From: a virus
Reading direction: 5' to 3' (one strand)
Virus record (IMG/VR): IMGVR_UViG_3300046536_000243
Span: 1 to 27,348 of that record
DNA: 27,348 bases
The notes beneath the pieces were generated by a model that was not told the origin of the DNA, did not search any database, and worked only from the letters and a program-made list of their open reading frames with translations. Below, piece by piece: positions 19,609 to 27,348 of the stretch. Within the stretch, counting starts at the first letter, position 1, and each line of letters begins with the position of its first letter. A program made the translations under genes and the position numbers.

Positions 19609-22260
19609 TCAACTAAAATCTGACTCGACCGATACGACGAACTTACCAGCTGTAGGTGTGAGGTTGTTAATCCAAAGGTTATCGGAAGCTCTAGGCCATA
19701 CGTTCAGATCACCTGCGGTACCGGTCGTACCTGACGGCGTATCAATTCGGAAAGCAACGCCGGAATTCCCGACTGTCAGTATAGGCGTCGAATTTCCAAC
19801 TTGAATGATCCCGGAGAAGTAGTTCGTCACAGCGAACAGTTTCTCGAAGATTGTCAACTTATAGACAAGTTGGCCCCCACCATTCGGAACTGGGACTGGG
19901 CACACGGTGTTCGGAGGGATTGTACACAGCCACTGGTTAAGCCCCGTCTGAATCGTCATCGGTCCAGATGGGGTCAGTGCATCGATGAATGGGTATTTGT
20001 TGATATTATCGGCTTTGATTCCACCTAGAATCGCCCCGCCTACACGAATCAAATTGTTGTACACAATCAGATTCTGAATAGAGGGGACTGCAGTCCCGTC
20101 ATGTTTCAGGACTGCCATGATCTGTGGCTGCTCCGTCACACAGGAAACATCATTCTCCGTAAGCGTCAATGACCAGGGGTTACCAGTCGGAGTCGGGTTC
20201 GTCACATAGGCGAAAGATTGATTGGGCGACTTTGCCCTGTTTCCTTTTGCCACGATGGTTGCATTGGGGACTAGGGTAGCCTGCCGGATCCCCAGGAATG
20301 CAATTGCCCGGTTGGAGAAATTCGATACCATCTGCGGACCATCATCCCCATTCACATCTCCGTTCATGCCGCTACTAGGATCGACGGTCATCCCATCTTC
20401 ATAGGTATTGCCGATATACGTAACACTCGTGCAATACGAGGCTTCCACGCAGAACCAGACCCGCCCACGAATAGTGTTGCCTTGGAAGGTCTGCCCAAAT
20501 CCCTTCTGCATGCTGTTGTAGACATCGCAAATCTGGTTTCCAATGTCCGTGATATAGAAAGAGCCCGTATGGCTTGAGATGCCAGAGTTCGGGTAATTGG
20601 CATTCTGGGGCCAGAACTGGTTGCCGTCGTACGTAAGACCGCCACCGGTTACAGTATTGCCCTCGCGCAGCAGATACATCTCCCCATTGTCACTGTCGAA
20701 CCCGGTATGACAGTTATCAGCCGTATTGCTGCTCACAATCTGGCCAAAGTTGCCAAGGGTAAAGAGTCCATAACCAAGTCCGCCACCCCCAGGCGTCACG
20801 TAATTTGCACCCGTGAAGGTGTTTCCGATAACCTTCGGCCGGTAGTTGTGATACGTGTAGAGTGCGTGATTCGAGAATCCAGAGATTTTGCTGTTTTCAA
20901 TCACCGGGCTATCGCAGTAGGAAATCTGTACACCACGAACTGCTACACCGCTCGCCGGATAGCCTTGTATCTCCAGGCCAGAAAGCCTGGCTGATGCGGT
21001 CTGCATCACGAGCGCCTGACAGGTAGCTGTGACGGAATACTGTGACGTTGCATCGGGGATGGTTGTCCACGGCGCCTGCGGGAAGCCGGTATAAGTCGTA
21101 CCGATGTCGACAACCTTCGTCGTCGGATTGTAGGTGTTGATGTAGCGCGTTTGCCCTGCGCCCGTACCTGCCGTGATGGTGAGCAGGTAGTTATTGAGTT
21201 GCGCTGCCGTAGAAGGGTCACTCGCAGACAGCGTGATCGTACCGCTCGTTCCGCCTTGCGCTGTTCCTGTAGTGATGGTAGAGACAGGCAGATCGAAAAC
21301 TAACGGATCTTCGAGCGTAACAATGTTGCCAGAGACCGACGCCACCTTAACCAGTTGACCCAAGCAATTGTTCGGGTCGAAGCGATGATCGCCATAGGCC
21401 AATCGGTCGGTCAGTAGGCGGATTGTATTGCCGGGTGCCACTTGCGTACCATCAGATATGGTGATGACATTCGACTGCGACAGTGCAGTAGCGATCAGTG
21501 TCAGGGTGGCAGACTGAATGCCATCAAGTTCCAAGCCATTTGCGGCTGCATTACGAGTAGCAAGCTGTGTCAGCTTTGGTGTGCCAGTCCAATGGAATGC
21601 GCCCCCTGCCACAGCACAGAAGATATTCGTAAAGGAATAGGTCTTACCCATGGGCCAGTCGAGTGTAAGGCCGGCTGTAGCGGTCACCGTGATTACATTC
21701 GTAAGCCCAGTAGTTTCATCTGAGCCATCGCCCTTGAGCCCGAACTGTGCTACCGAGATGCTTCCTGTCGTGGCGAGTTTCCAGCGTCCACCGTCTGCGG
21801 CAACGATTATCGTTCCGCCGTTATCAGATGATGTCGTGTCGCTTGAGTCCAGATAGTACAAACCACCGCCGCCATCTCCCGGCGTGTAATAACCAAGTAC
21901 GGATACCTGGCTGTAGTTCGCCTTACTTTGAGCGCGCAAAGCGCCAATCGAATTAACTGCAATAGGGACTTGCGCCATAAGAGACGCAGAGGCAGCGCTA
22001 TCGGTTACTTGATCCCAAATCAGATTGCCAAATGTATCATTGACGACCTGACGGTATAAGCCAGTGCCCCAGATGGTTGCCCGTCCTGCAGCATCTAGCC
22101 TAACCGGGTTAGTGTTGAGAACTGTTCCCGCTTGGTCTTGATACGTGTTCTTCGGCGTGCTGGTGTTGGGGATGTAGAAATGGACGAATCCCCCCGCAAG
22201 GGGCCTGCCGTTGAAGTCTAAGAACTGAGATTTACCGTTTAGAACTTGGTATGCGGACAT
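19609..22260 (-). CDS. tailspike protein with beta-helix
   Basis: An 883-residue protein. Residues 1-95 are a recognisable podovirus tail N-terminal module (GKSQFLDFNGRPLAGGFVHF..., TYQDQAGTVLNTNPVRLDAA, then GLYRQVVNDTFGNLIWDQVT) that attaches the spike to the tail. A linker with GYYTPGDGGGGLYYLD and SVAQFGLKGDGSDET follows (about 120-185), the usual entry to a pectate-lyase-like parallel beta-helix (about 185-700) with many NTFTG/GNTYEDG-type turns. The C-terminal 120 residues look like a trimerising beta domain. It should bind, and probably cleave, a surface polysaccharide. Last late gene of the leftward block. Confidence 0.9.
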   Translation of the reverse strand: MSAYQVLNGKSQFLDFNGRPLAGGFVHFYIPNTSTPKNTYQDQAGTVLNTNPVRLDAAGRATIWGTGLYRQVVNDTFGNLIWDQVTDSAASASLMAQVPIAVNSIGALRAQSKANYSQVSVLGYYTPGDGGGGLYYLDSSDTTSSDNGGTIIVAADGGRWKLATTGSISVAQFGLKGDGSDETTGLTNVITVTATAGLTLDWPMGKTYSFTNIFCAVAGGAFHWTGTPKLTQLATRNAAANGLELDGIQSATLTLIATALSQSNVITISDGTQVAPGNTIRLLTDRLAYGDHRFDPNNCLGQLVKVASVSGNIVTLEDPLVFDLPVSTITTGTAQGGTSGTITLSASDPSTAAQLNNYLLTITAGTGAGQTRYINTYNPTTKVVDIGTTYTGFPQAPWTTIPDATSQYSVTATCQALVMQTASARLSGLEIQGYPASGVAVRGVQISYCDSPVIENSKISGFSNHALYTYHNYRPKVIGNTFTGANYVTPGGGGLGYGLFTLGNFGQIVSSNTADNCHTGFDSDNGEMYLLREGNTVTGGGLTYDGNQFWPQNANYPNSGISSHTGSFYITDIGNQICDVYNSMQKGFGQTFQGNTIRGRVWFCVEASYCTSVTYIGNTYEDGMTVDPSSGMNGDVNGDDGPQMVSNFSNRAIAFLGIRQATLVPNATIVAKGNRAKSPNQSFAYVTNPTPTGNPWSLTLTENDVSCVTEQPQIMAVLKHDGTAVPSIQNLIVYNNLIRVGGAILGGIKADNINKYPFIDALTPSGPMTIQTGLNQWLCTIPPNTVCPVPVPNGGGQLVYKLTIFEKLFAVTNYFSGIIQVGNSTPILTVGNSGVAFRIDTPSGTTGTAGDLNVWPRASDNLWINNLTPTAGKFVVSVESDFS

Positions 22261-22272
22261 TTCTTATGCTGC

Positions 22273-22863
22273 CTATTTGGTCGGGGCAAGGGCTGCAAGG
22301 ACTCGATCGAGCATGTGATCTTCGACATTGGGAATCGGCAGGGCAGCCTTTCCAATATGTGTCAAAAGTGCGGCATGATTCCAGCCAAGAGGGATGTCAG
22401 GGACTGCATCGTTTCCGTTCTTATACAGATGCACCGGTACGTTAGTGAGGAGAGCCCTAACACCGATATCCTTGCTGACTCGTGGAGGCTCGAATCCATA
22501 TACAGCGATAGGAGGCTTATCGAGCAGCGTCAGCGATACTGCAGCACAGATTGCAAGAGCGGCGCCGAGGGAGTGGCCTACCAGCGTTACAGGCTGATCA
22601 TCGATCGCATCCATCACTTCATCAGCAATGGCCGACCATGCCTCAAAGAATCCCCGATGAACTTGGCCGGCTCTGGGGATGTTGACTGTGAGCGCATCTA
22701 GATCGGCCATCCAGCAGGACGCGTTATCTGTGCCGGGAAACGCCACGACTAGGCCTACATCAGTCTCACGCACGATCGCTCGAGAAGCGCTATTCGCTTC
22801 GCCGATATCTGGCGTCGCGGTGTACGCCTCTTGAGCAATCAGTGCGTAGGCATACAGCGTCAT
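22273..22863 (-). CDS. class-3 lipase/esterase of the alpha/beta-hydrolase fold
   Basis: A 196-residue protein. It has an AFPGTDN oxyanion-type loop (about 41-47), nucleophile Ser98 in VGHSLG, a likely acid Asp152 (or Asp156) in NGNDAVPDIP, and His183 in NVEDHML. The order and spacing fit lipase class 3 proteins. No signal peptide, so it stays in the cytoplasm until lysis or is carried in the virion. ATGA overlap with the upstream lipoprotein gene ties it to the lysis cassette, and the tailspike gene follows 12 bp later. Confidence 0.87.
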   Translation of the reverse strand: MTLYAYALIAQEAYTATPDIGEANSASRAIVRETDVGLVVAFPGTDNASCWMADLDALTVNIPRAGQVHRGFFEAWSAIADEVMDAIDDQPVTLVGHSLGAALAICAAVSLTLLDKPPIAVYGFEPPRVSKDIGVRALLTNVPVHLYKNGNDAVPDIPLGWNHAALLTHIGKAALPIPNVEDHMLDRVLAALAPTK

Positions 22864-23177
22864 TGCGATGCGGCAACCGGGGCCGAGGCGGCAACTGGGG
22901 AAGTCGCTGCAATTGCTTTATTTACAGCGCAGAATACGCCGTTCCCTACTGCAATTACGCTCAGCGATGGGTCCGCTACAGATGCAGCAGTAATGACGGA
23001 TTGGCCGACTGGGCACGCTGCAGATACTGAAGTTGCAGTAGTTTGGAGCGCGCCGACTGCTGCGCTGTTCATGGCCGCGACATTAGTCGCTGCAGTCTGG
23101 ATTTGCGTAGCCGAGCAAGCGGAAAGAGTGCCGACGATAGCGCCGATTACACCATAGAGAGTCATATTGCTAATCAT
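22860..23177 (-). CDS. small lipoprotein in the lysis cassette
   Basis: A 105-residue protein with a signal peptide ending in LSAC (Cys21), followed by an Ala/Thr/Ser-rich mature part with two more Cys (about 55 and 83). It overlaps the small membrane protein gene upstream and the lipase gene downstream by 4 nt each. Position after holin, endolysin and a membrane protein suggests an outer-membrane spanin subunit, but it lacks the Pro-rich character of Rz1 and is longer, so this is tentative. Confidence 0.75.
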   Translation of the reverse strand: MISNMTLYGVIGAIVGTLSACSATQIQTAATNVAAMNSAAVGALQTTATSVSAACPVGQSVITAASVADPSLSVIAVGNGVFCAVNKAIAATSPVAASAPVAASQ

Positions 23178-23419
23178 TGCGCATCCTTCAGTGAAACGGT
23201 GGGCAGCTTCTGTTCAGACGTAACAGGACCAGCGCTGCTGGATTGGATCTGTTGTAAGTTAGTCGACTGCAAATTGGCGATAGCGTGGTAAAAGCCGAGT
23301 GCACCGAGCGCATATTTGATTGCATCGATGAGATCGGCGTTTTCGTGACCCGTGATAATAAGTGCAGTCCACAAGCCAAAAAGCAGTACGCATCCTGCAA
23401 ATTTGAGATATACGGTCAT
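23174..23419 (-). CDS. small membrane protein of the lysis cassette
   Basis: An 81-residue protein starting MTVYLKFAGCVLLFGLWTAL, with one clear membrane segment (about 6-24), a second weaker hydrophobic helix (about 31-50) and a polar Gln-rich tail. The ATG at 23419 overlaps the endolysin stop (ATGA); longer starts would lie inside the endolysin gene. It could be an inner-membrane spanin subunit, an antiholin or a second holin. Confidence 0.75.
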   Translation of the reverse strand: MTVYLKFAGCVLLFGLWTALIITGHENADLIDAIKYALGALGFYHAIANLQSTNLQQIQSSSAGPVTSEQKLPTVSLKDAQ

Positions 23420-23922
23420 GATGCGGCCTTGAGTAAATTTGATGCGATCCGGCGAGCCCATCCTTTCCCGAAAGATGGCCATACATCCAGTGCAGTCATA
23501 TATTCCAATCGGTAGGCGTCGAACTTCATGCAGACTTTCATCGGATCAAGTGCGTTAGCCGCGGCGATGGTAGCGGGGCCGACAACCCCGTCTGCCTTGA
23601 CGCCTACCGATTGCTGAAGCCAGAGTACGGGCTTGCCGCCGTTGTATGCGGCATCGAATACTTGAAGCGCTACTTCTGCGTTAAGTTCATCGCAGTGGTA
23701 GCGATCCCAGTAGTCGCGCTTGGCGATTGTTTTCGCCTGATCGAGTGTCAGATTCTTGATGTCGTAATCGGGATAGGATGCTGCAGAAATCCCATACTTG
23801 GTGCCTCGGCACGTACCTACGCCGACTCGGCCGCCAGTCCAGTTTCCGGAATCGATCGGGTTATCGGTGAACCCCTGTTCAATGCCGACTACGAATACAA
23901 ATGCATCATCGAAAGCGCTCAT
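23416..23922 (-). CDS. GH108-type endolysin with peptidoglycan-binding domain
   Basis: A 168-residue protein. The N-terminal lysozyme domain starts FVFVVGIEQGFTDNPIDSG, with catalytic Glu15 in the E-Q/G-G family motif, then GTKYGISAASYP and a DYWDRYHCDEL helix. The C-terminal part (about 95-165: QQSVGVKADGVVGPATIAAAN) is the peptidoglycan-binding module usually paired with GH108 muramidases. There is no signal or SAR segment, so release needs the holin encoded immediately upstream. Confidence 0.9.
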   Translation of the reverse strand: MSAFDDAFVFVVGIEQGFTDNPIDSGNWTGGRVGVGTCRGTKYGISAASYPDYDIKNLTLDQAKTIAKRDYWDRYHCDELNAEVALQVFDAAYNGGKPVLWLQQSVGVKADGVVGPATIAAANALDPMKVCMKFDAYRLEYMTALDVWPSFGKGWARRIASNLLKAAS

Positions 23923-24092
23923 TTACCAGCCCTATACCGTTTGACCGAGATGTATGTTTGAATCACGCTGTAGACGATTGCCACGATAGAAGCGACACCC
24001 GAAAGGGTGAGATCGCTGGAGATGTGGCTGACGCCAATCGCTACCCATGCTGGAGCGGTCTTGGCTGCGTCAATAACGTGATGGCTATCCAT
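23919..24092 (-). CDS. 57-residue holin candidate
   Basis: Starts MDSHHVIDAAKTAPAWVAIG and has one strong hydrophobic segment (about 28-48, LTLSGVASIVAIVYSVIQTY) followed by a basic end (SVKRYRAGK). The first part (about 12-24) is only weakly hydrophobic, so the topology may be one or two spans. A GGGGA ribosome binding site is present, and its TGA overlaps the endolysin ATG (ATGA). Position directly before a cytoplasmic endolysin makes holin the best call. Confidence 0.75.
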   Translation of the reverse strand: MDSHHVIDAAKTAPAWVAIGVSHISSDLTLSGVASIVAIVYSVIQTYISVKRYRAGK

Positions 24093-24172
24093 GCTGTTCC
24101 CCGAGATTCTTTTGATACGCGGGGCGGTGATCGGTATTGACCGGTCTACGGATAGAGAGAAGAATCTGTGAC

Positions 24173-24472
24173 ATGTCTCGCCCCAAAGCAGATAAAAGCA
24201 AGCTTTCGCTTACCTTGTCTCTGCCCTGGAGAGACTTCTTAACGGGCAACTACCGCGAATTAGAGGTTCGCTACACCATGACAACTGAACAGATTCTGCA
24301 TGCCATCGGAACGTCCGCTGGCCTTTCCATCGTCTATGCGCTCAAATGCTCAGCGGCTGCCCGAAAGGAGCGCCGGCAAGCTGCCGGGTACGACAAGGCG
24401 GCCGAGACCCGTAACAGCATTCCCTACCGGCTTGGCAAGTTGTGGGCGCGCTGTCAGAAGCGCCGCAGCTAG
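24173..24472 (+). CDS. possible small gene opposite to the late operon
   Basis: A 99-residue reading frame starting MSRPKADKSKLSLTLSLPWR with a protein-like composition and a basic end. It occupies the 257-bp gap between two leftward late genes and overlaps the end of the ejection protein gene by 123 bp on the opposite strand. A TTGACC-17-AAGAAT promoter-like pair lies upstream, but the ribosome binding site is weak. It may be a chance frame. Confidence 0.35.
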   Translation: MSRPKADKSKLSLTLSLPWRDFLTGNYRELEVRYTMTTEQILHAIGTSAGLSIVYALKCSAAARKERRQAAGYDKAAETRNSIPYRLGKLWARCQKRRS

Positions 24473-26551
24473 CTTGCCGCCAGTCTGCGTATAAGGCAGA
24501 GAACCAATTCCGATTCCTCCAAGAGTCGCCAATGTCGAAGTCGGAGCTGTCGCTAGTCCGGCCGCTACAGATCCTGGCGCAAGTAGCGACATCAGGCCTC
24601 GACCCACTGTTCCGGAATCCGGGTATTTCGATCCAAGCACACTTTGGCCGGCGCCAGAAAGGTCTTGCATCAGGGCGTTACCCGTTGCCGTTGCCCCCTT
24701 TCCTGCCGACTTATCTGCACCGCGCACCGCACTTTGCAATTGCGCACCAGTGAAGACGCCACCGTTGTTCATCGCACCGGTCGAAGATGCGGCGGAACGC
24801 AGCCGCACGAAGTTTGCCCAAGCCTTATTCGCATTCGATAGTTGATCAGCCAGATCAGATGGATTTACGCGCGCGAGGTTACTATCAACGGCATCGCGTA
24901 GAGAACTGACTGCCGCGCCGAGTTGTCGGTTATCGAATGATGGATCTTTCAGGTAGCCGCTCGATATGCGTGCGAGTTCGCTCTGAACGCCCTTAAGCGT
25001 CTGACCATCCATGTTTCCCTGTGGGCCGAGCTTGTCGAAGATCTGCGTTTTTAGGACGTTCATGAACGTCTTTTGTTGTGAATCCGGGAGGCTGTTCGCC
25101 ATCTGTCCGAGATTCGTTACATCCGCCTGAAACTGCGGATCGACCTTCATCTGCATTTTCGGCAACACCGAGTCATAGGCCTGACCGATGGTCTTGCCGA
25201 CCTGATCGATACCCTCCTGACCGACATTGCCGCTGAACGTCTTACCGATAGGTGCCAGTGCATCGTTGTAGGCAGCAGCGTTGAACTGGCCGACTGCGCG
25301 CTGCTGCGCGTTCTTAATCATGTCGCCAAGGACCGGCAAGCTGGTAAGCTTGTCTTCAATACGCGCGAATCCACCACCGAGAATCTGCCCCGGCGTGGGC
25401 GTTACGCCGCGGTTCATCAGTGTCTGTACATCAGGCGAAATATTGGGTGAGATAATGTGGCCTGCGAGACCTGCCAATGGTGATAGGACACCGCCAGCTG
25501 CAGCGCCAAGTACAGTTTGCTGGCCTTTATCGCCCCAATAGTCCTGGCTGTTCGGATCGACAGGAGCAAGTGCGCCGGTGATGCCGCCAAGGCCGGCGCC
25601 GACCGCTGCCATTCCTGGAAGCGTACGCGCGACAGGAGCAAGCGCACCGAGTGGCGCAGTCGCGGCAATCGAGCCCGCCACATTGCCTGCTCCCGTAGCA
25701 ATCGGATGTGCCGCCGAGTATGGTGCGACTTCCTGTGCGCCGTGTGAGAGGCCCTGATTAGCGTCATTGACTAGCCAGTTACCGACACCATTTAGACCGA
25801 CTGCCTGCGCTCCATGCCCAAGCAATTGCTGCGCACCGAGAGCAGTTTCCTGCATGCCGCGGCCGACTCCAGCAAGGAATGAGGTGATGCCACCCGGTTG
25901 ATTATTTTGTGATGCAGGTTGTGGCTGTGCCGTCTGCTGTTGCGGTTGAGCCGATGTAGCCGATGGGGCAGATGATCCCTTTGTGAACGCCGAGAGGATC
26001 TGATCATCATTCGGACCAGCCTGCGTTTGTGGCTGAGCAGCAGGGGCTGAAGTCTGCTGCGCCTGTTGTTTCGGCTGCGTAGCAGAAGCACCCTTGCTGA
26101 AAGCAGCAAAGATTGCATCATCGCTCTGATTGCTCGAAGGTGCGCTAGGGATTCCCGGAAGTACCGAAGGAGTCTGATTGTTTTGTGTCGGCATATTTAC
26201 TCCTGCTGCTGCCAGAACCTTCCCAGGGTATGCTGCATTTACCGGTCCCCATTGAGACGTATCATTGCCCCCTTGGTAGTGCCGCAGTGCAGTCGAGACA
26301 TCGCCATACTGATCGAGTAACCCAGAAAGCAACTTGGCGCCGCCGTTGATATTCTGGACGGGATCGGTCGGATCGGTGATGCCCAGCGCCTTGTAATTCG
26401 ACGGCATAATCTGCATGAGGCCGGTCGCAACTTTGCCCGAGACGGCACCCTTATTACCGCTCGATTCGGTCGCGATGATGCCTCGAAGCAGATTAGGGTC
26501 GATGTTATTCGACTTTGCCGCCTGCTGGATGATGTCGTCATACTGACTCAC
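24350..26551 (-). CDS. internal virion/ejection protein with lytic transglycosylase domain
   Basis: A 733-residue protein. Residues about 1-115 form an SLT-type lytic transglycosylase, with catalytic Glu29 in IIATESSG, then GLMQIMPSNY and ALRHYQGG. A Gln/Ala/Pro-rich linker (about 120-220) holds two copies of DDxIxxAFxKGxS (144-156 and 182-194). The middle (about 220-360) is Ala/Gly-rich and may enter membranes. The remainder is helical. Such proteins are ejected with phage DNA and locally open peptidoglycan. ATGA overlap with the upstream virion gene. Confidence 0.88.
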   Translation of the reverse strand: MSQYDDIIQQAAKSNNIDPNLLRGIIATESSGNKGAVSGKVATGLMQIMPSNYKALGITDPTDPVQNINGGAKLLSGLLDQYGDVSTALRHYQGGNDTSQWGPVNAAYPGKVLAAAGVNMPTQNNQTPSVLPGIPSAPSSNQSDDAIFAAFSKGASATQPKQQAQQTSAPAAQPQTQAGPNDDQILSAFTKGSSAPSATSAQPQQQTAQPQPASQNNQPGGITSFLAGVGRGMQETALGAQQLLGHGAQAVGLNGVGNWLVNDANQGLSHGAQEVAPYSAAHPIATGAGNVAGSIAATAPLGALAPVARTLPGMAAVGAGLGGITGALAPVDPNSQDYWGDKGQQTVLGAAAGGVLSPLAGLAGHIISPNISPDVQTLMNRGVTPTPGQILGGGFARIEDKLTSLPVLGDMIKNAQQRAVGQFNAAAYNDALAPIGKTFSGNVGQEGIDQVGKTIGQAYDSVLPKMQMKVDPQFQADVTNLGQMANSLPDSQQKTFMNVLKTQIFDKLGPQGNMDGQTLKGVQSELARISSGYLKDPSFDNRQLGAAVSSLRDAVDSNLARVNPSDLADQLSNANKAWANFVRLRSAASSTGAMNNGGVFTGAQLQSAVRGADKSAGKGATATGNALMQDLSGAGQSVLGSKYPDSGTVGRGLMSLLAPGSVAAGLATAPTSTLATLGGIGIGSLPYTQTGGKLAAALLTARPQLAKPVGNAVTGLGRLVVPGSLPALLSGSR

Positions 26552-27348
26552 TGCGGCACTCCAGAAGCCGGGAGCGGTGCTGCCGAAGCTTGCGGTGCAG
26601 CCATTGCTGCCTGCTGTGTACCTGGCATCTGGATAATCCCCTGGCGTACGAGATTGCCGAGATTAGTCTTGAACTGAGTCAGTTCGGCTGGTGATTGACG
26701 CTTGAGGAATGCCTGCTGCTGATTCGGGCTCATACTCGTGAACACGAACGCATCGGGATTAACCGCTTTATTCCACTGCGACTGCCATTGGTTGAACTTG
26801 TCCGGCGTGTTGCCTGAGTTCTGCCATGCGTAATCCTGTGCTTGACGCATCTTCTCGGCTGCGATCGTCTTCGTGAGAATGTCCTGATTGGCAAGGTTCG
26901 AAATGCCTGGGTTTGCGTTTCCAGTGACTGCAGCATTAAGACGTGCATCAGTTCCCGACCCGATAGACCCGGAGACGGACGAAGCATAGTTCGTCAGGAT
27001 CTTCTTGAATTCGTCATAGTTCTGGATATCGCCCGTCCAGCCTGCTTCCTTGGCTATGCCTGGGCTGAGCGAATTGACAAACGACTTTGCCGTATTACGC
27101 CAATCGCTATTAGGACCTGTATCAAGCGGAGGAGCATTGCCATCTGCGCCCGTCAGTGCATTTCGAGCCGTCTCCAGCAAGTTAAGGCGCATCGGCGCAT
27201 CGGCTGCTGCATTGTGCAGATCCTGCGCTGCTGTAGCAGACTGCGTAGCCTGTGCACTCGCGCCGGCAGTCTGCGATGCCTGAGCGGCAGGCGATAGACC
27301 TGTCGCAACGAAACCCGACGGCGAACCACCTGGAGCGGCGCCCCCTTG
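26548..27348 (-). CDS. virion/ejection protein, 5' end beyond the window
   Basis: The leftward frame is open from 27348 to the stop at 26548, so the ATG at 27192 is probably internal; at least 266 residues are visible. The first 50 are Ala/Gln/Thr-rich (SPAAQASQTAGASAQATQSA). The rest is helical with SPGIAKEAGWTGDIQNYDEF, AEKMRQAQDYAWQNSGNTPD and a Pro/Ala-rich end. It resembles podovirus internal or DNA-transfer proteins and is coupled to the transglycosylase gene by ATGA. Confidence 0.8.
   Translation of the reverse strand, partial: QGGAAPGGSPSGFVATGLSPAAQASQTAGASAQATQSATAAQDLHNAAADAPMRLNLLETARNALTGADGNAPPLDTGPNSDWRNTAKSFVNSLSPGIAKEAGWTGDIQNYDEFKKILTNYASSVSGSIGSGTDARLNAAVTGNANPGISNLANQDILTKTIAAEKMRQAQDYAWQNSGNTPDKFNQWQSQWNKAVNPDAFVFTSMSPNQQQAFLKRQSPAELTQFKTNLGNLVRQGIIQMPGTQQAAMAAPQASAAPLPASGVPQ

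Noticed and set aside
1-27348. CRISPR array, insertion sequence or transposase
   Set aside because: No regularly spaced repeat series, no transposase-like protein and no terminal inverted repeats bounding a gene were found on reading both strands.

Overview
The window looks like a contiguous piece of a temperate, lambda-like phage with a podovirus-type tailspike and ejection-protein set. GC content, codon use and the protein families (PrtN-family protein next to a tyrosine integrase, YqaJ-type exonuclease, DUF551-like proteins, class-3 lipase) suggest a host in the Burkholderiaceae or a close betaproteobacterium. That host call is inference from recognition, not from a search.

Layout, left to right. 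(1) 1-2670, immunity region: a leftward cro-like gene (604-942) and a leftward HTH regulator in the cII position (92-490) diverge from a rightward LexA/CI-type repressor (1046-1849). The repressor is followed by two small co-transcribed genes, one a coiled-coil membrane protein, and a strong terminator (2448-2471). (2) 2690-16027, rightward early operon: it starts from a promoter (2783-2811) whose operators copy those of the cro promoter. It runs through one protein gene, about 1 kb of structured non-coding DNA with a tRNA-like element (3991-4076), many small tightly overlapping genes, a recombination pair (8040-10731), an internal terminator, a run of ea-type accessory genes and a PrtN-family protein. 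(3) 16012-17386: a leftward tyrosine integrase and a repeat-rich upstream region that is the best attP candidate. (4) 17387-19573: an HNH-AP2 nuclease, three small genes and an independently promoted lipoprotein with a complete SGNH hydrolase fold signature (moron). (5) 27348-19609, leftward late genes: the end of a virion protein, a lytic-transglycosylase ejection protein, holin, GH108 endolysin, a small membrane protein plus a lipoprotein (possible spanin pair), a lipase and a beta-helix tailspike.

Read as a circle, this is the lambda map in mirror image: late genes, tail, moron region, attP, int, a xis-position gene, recombination genes, an N-position gene, OL, cI, OR, cro, cII, with replication and the remaining late genes presumably off the left edge. 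An integrated prophage should be cut at attP. Continuity across the int-proximal region therefore suggests virion, circular or plasmid-like DNA, or an att site somewhere else.

Main points for a second look: mirrored operator pairs with identical 23-bp spacing at the two early promoters; a tRNA-like element with a 19-bp extended stem and an about 13-nt D-loop insertion; a 41-residue protein starting with a prepilin-like motif; the SGNH lipoprotein moron; a lipase between the lysis genes and the tailspike; and several genes shorter than 60 codons that are well supported by ribosome binding sites and ATGA overlaps.
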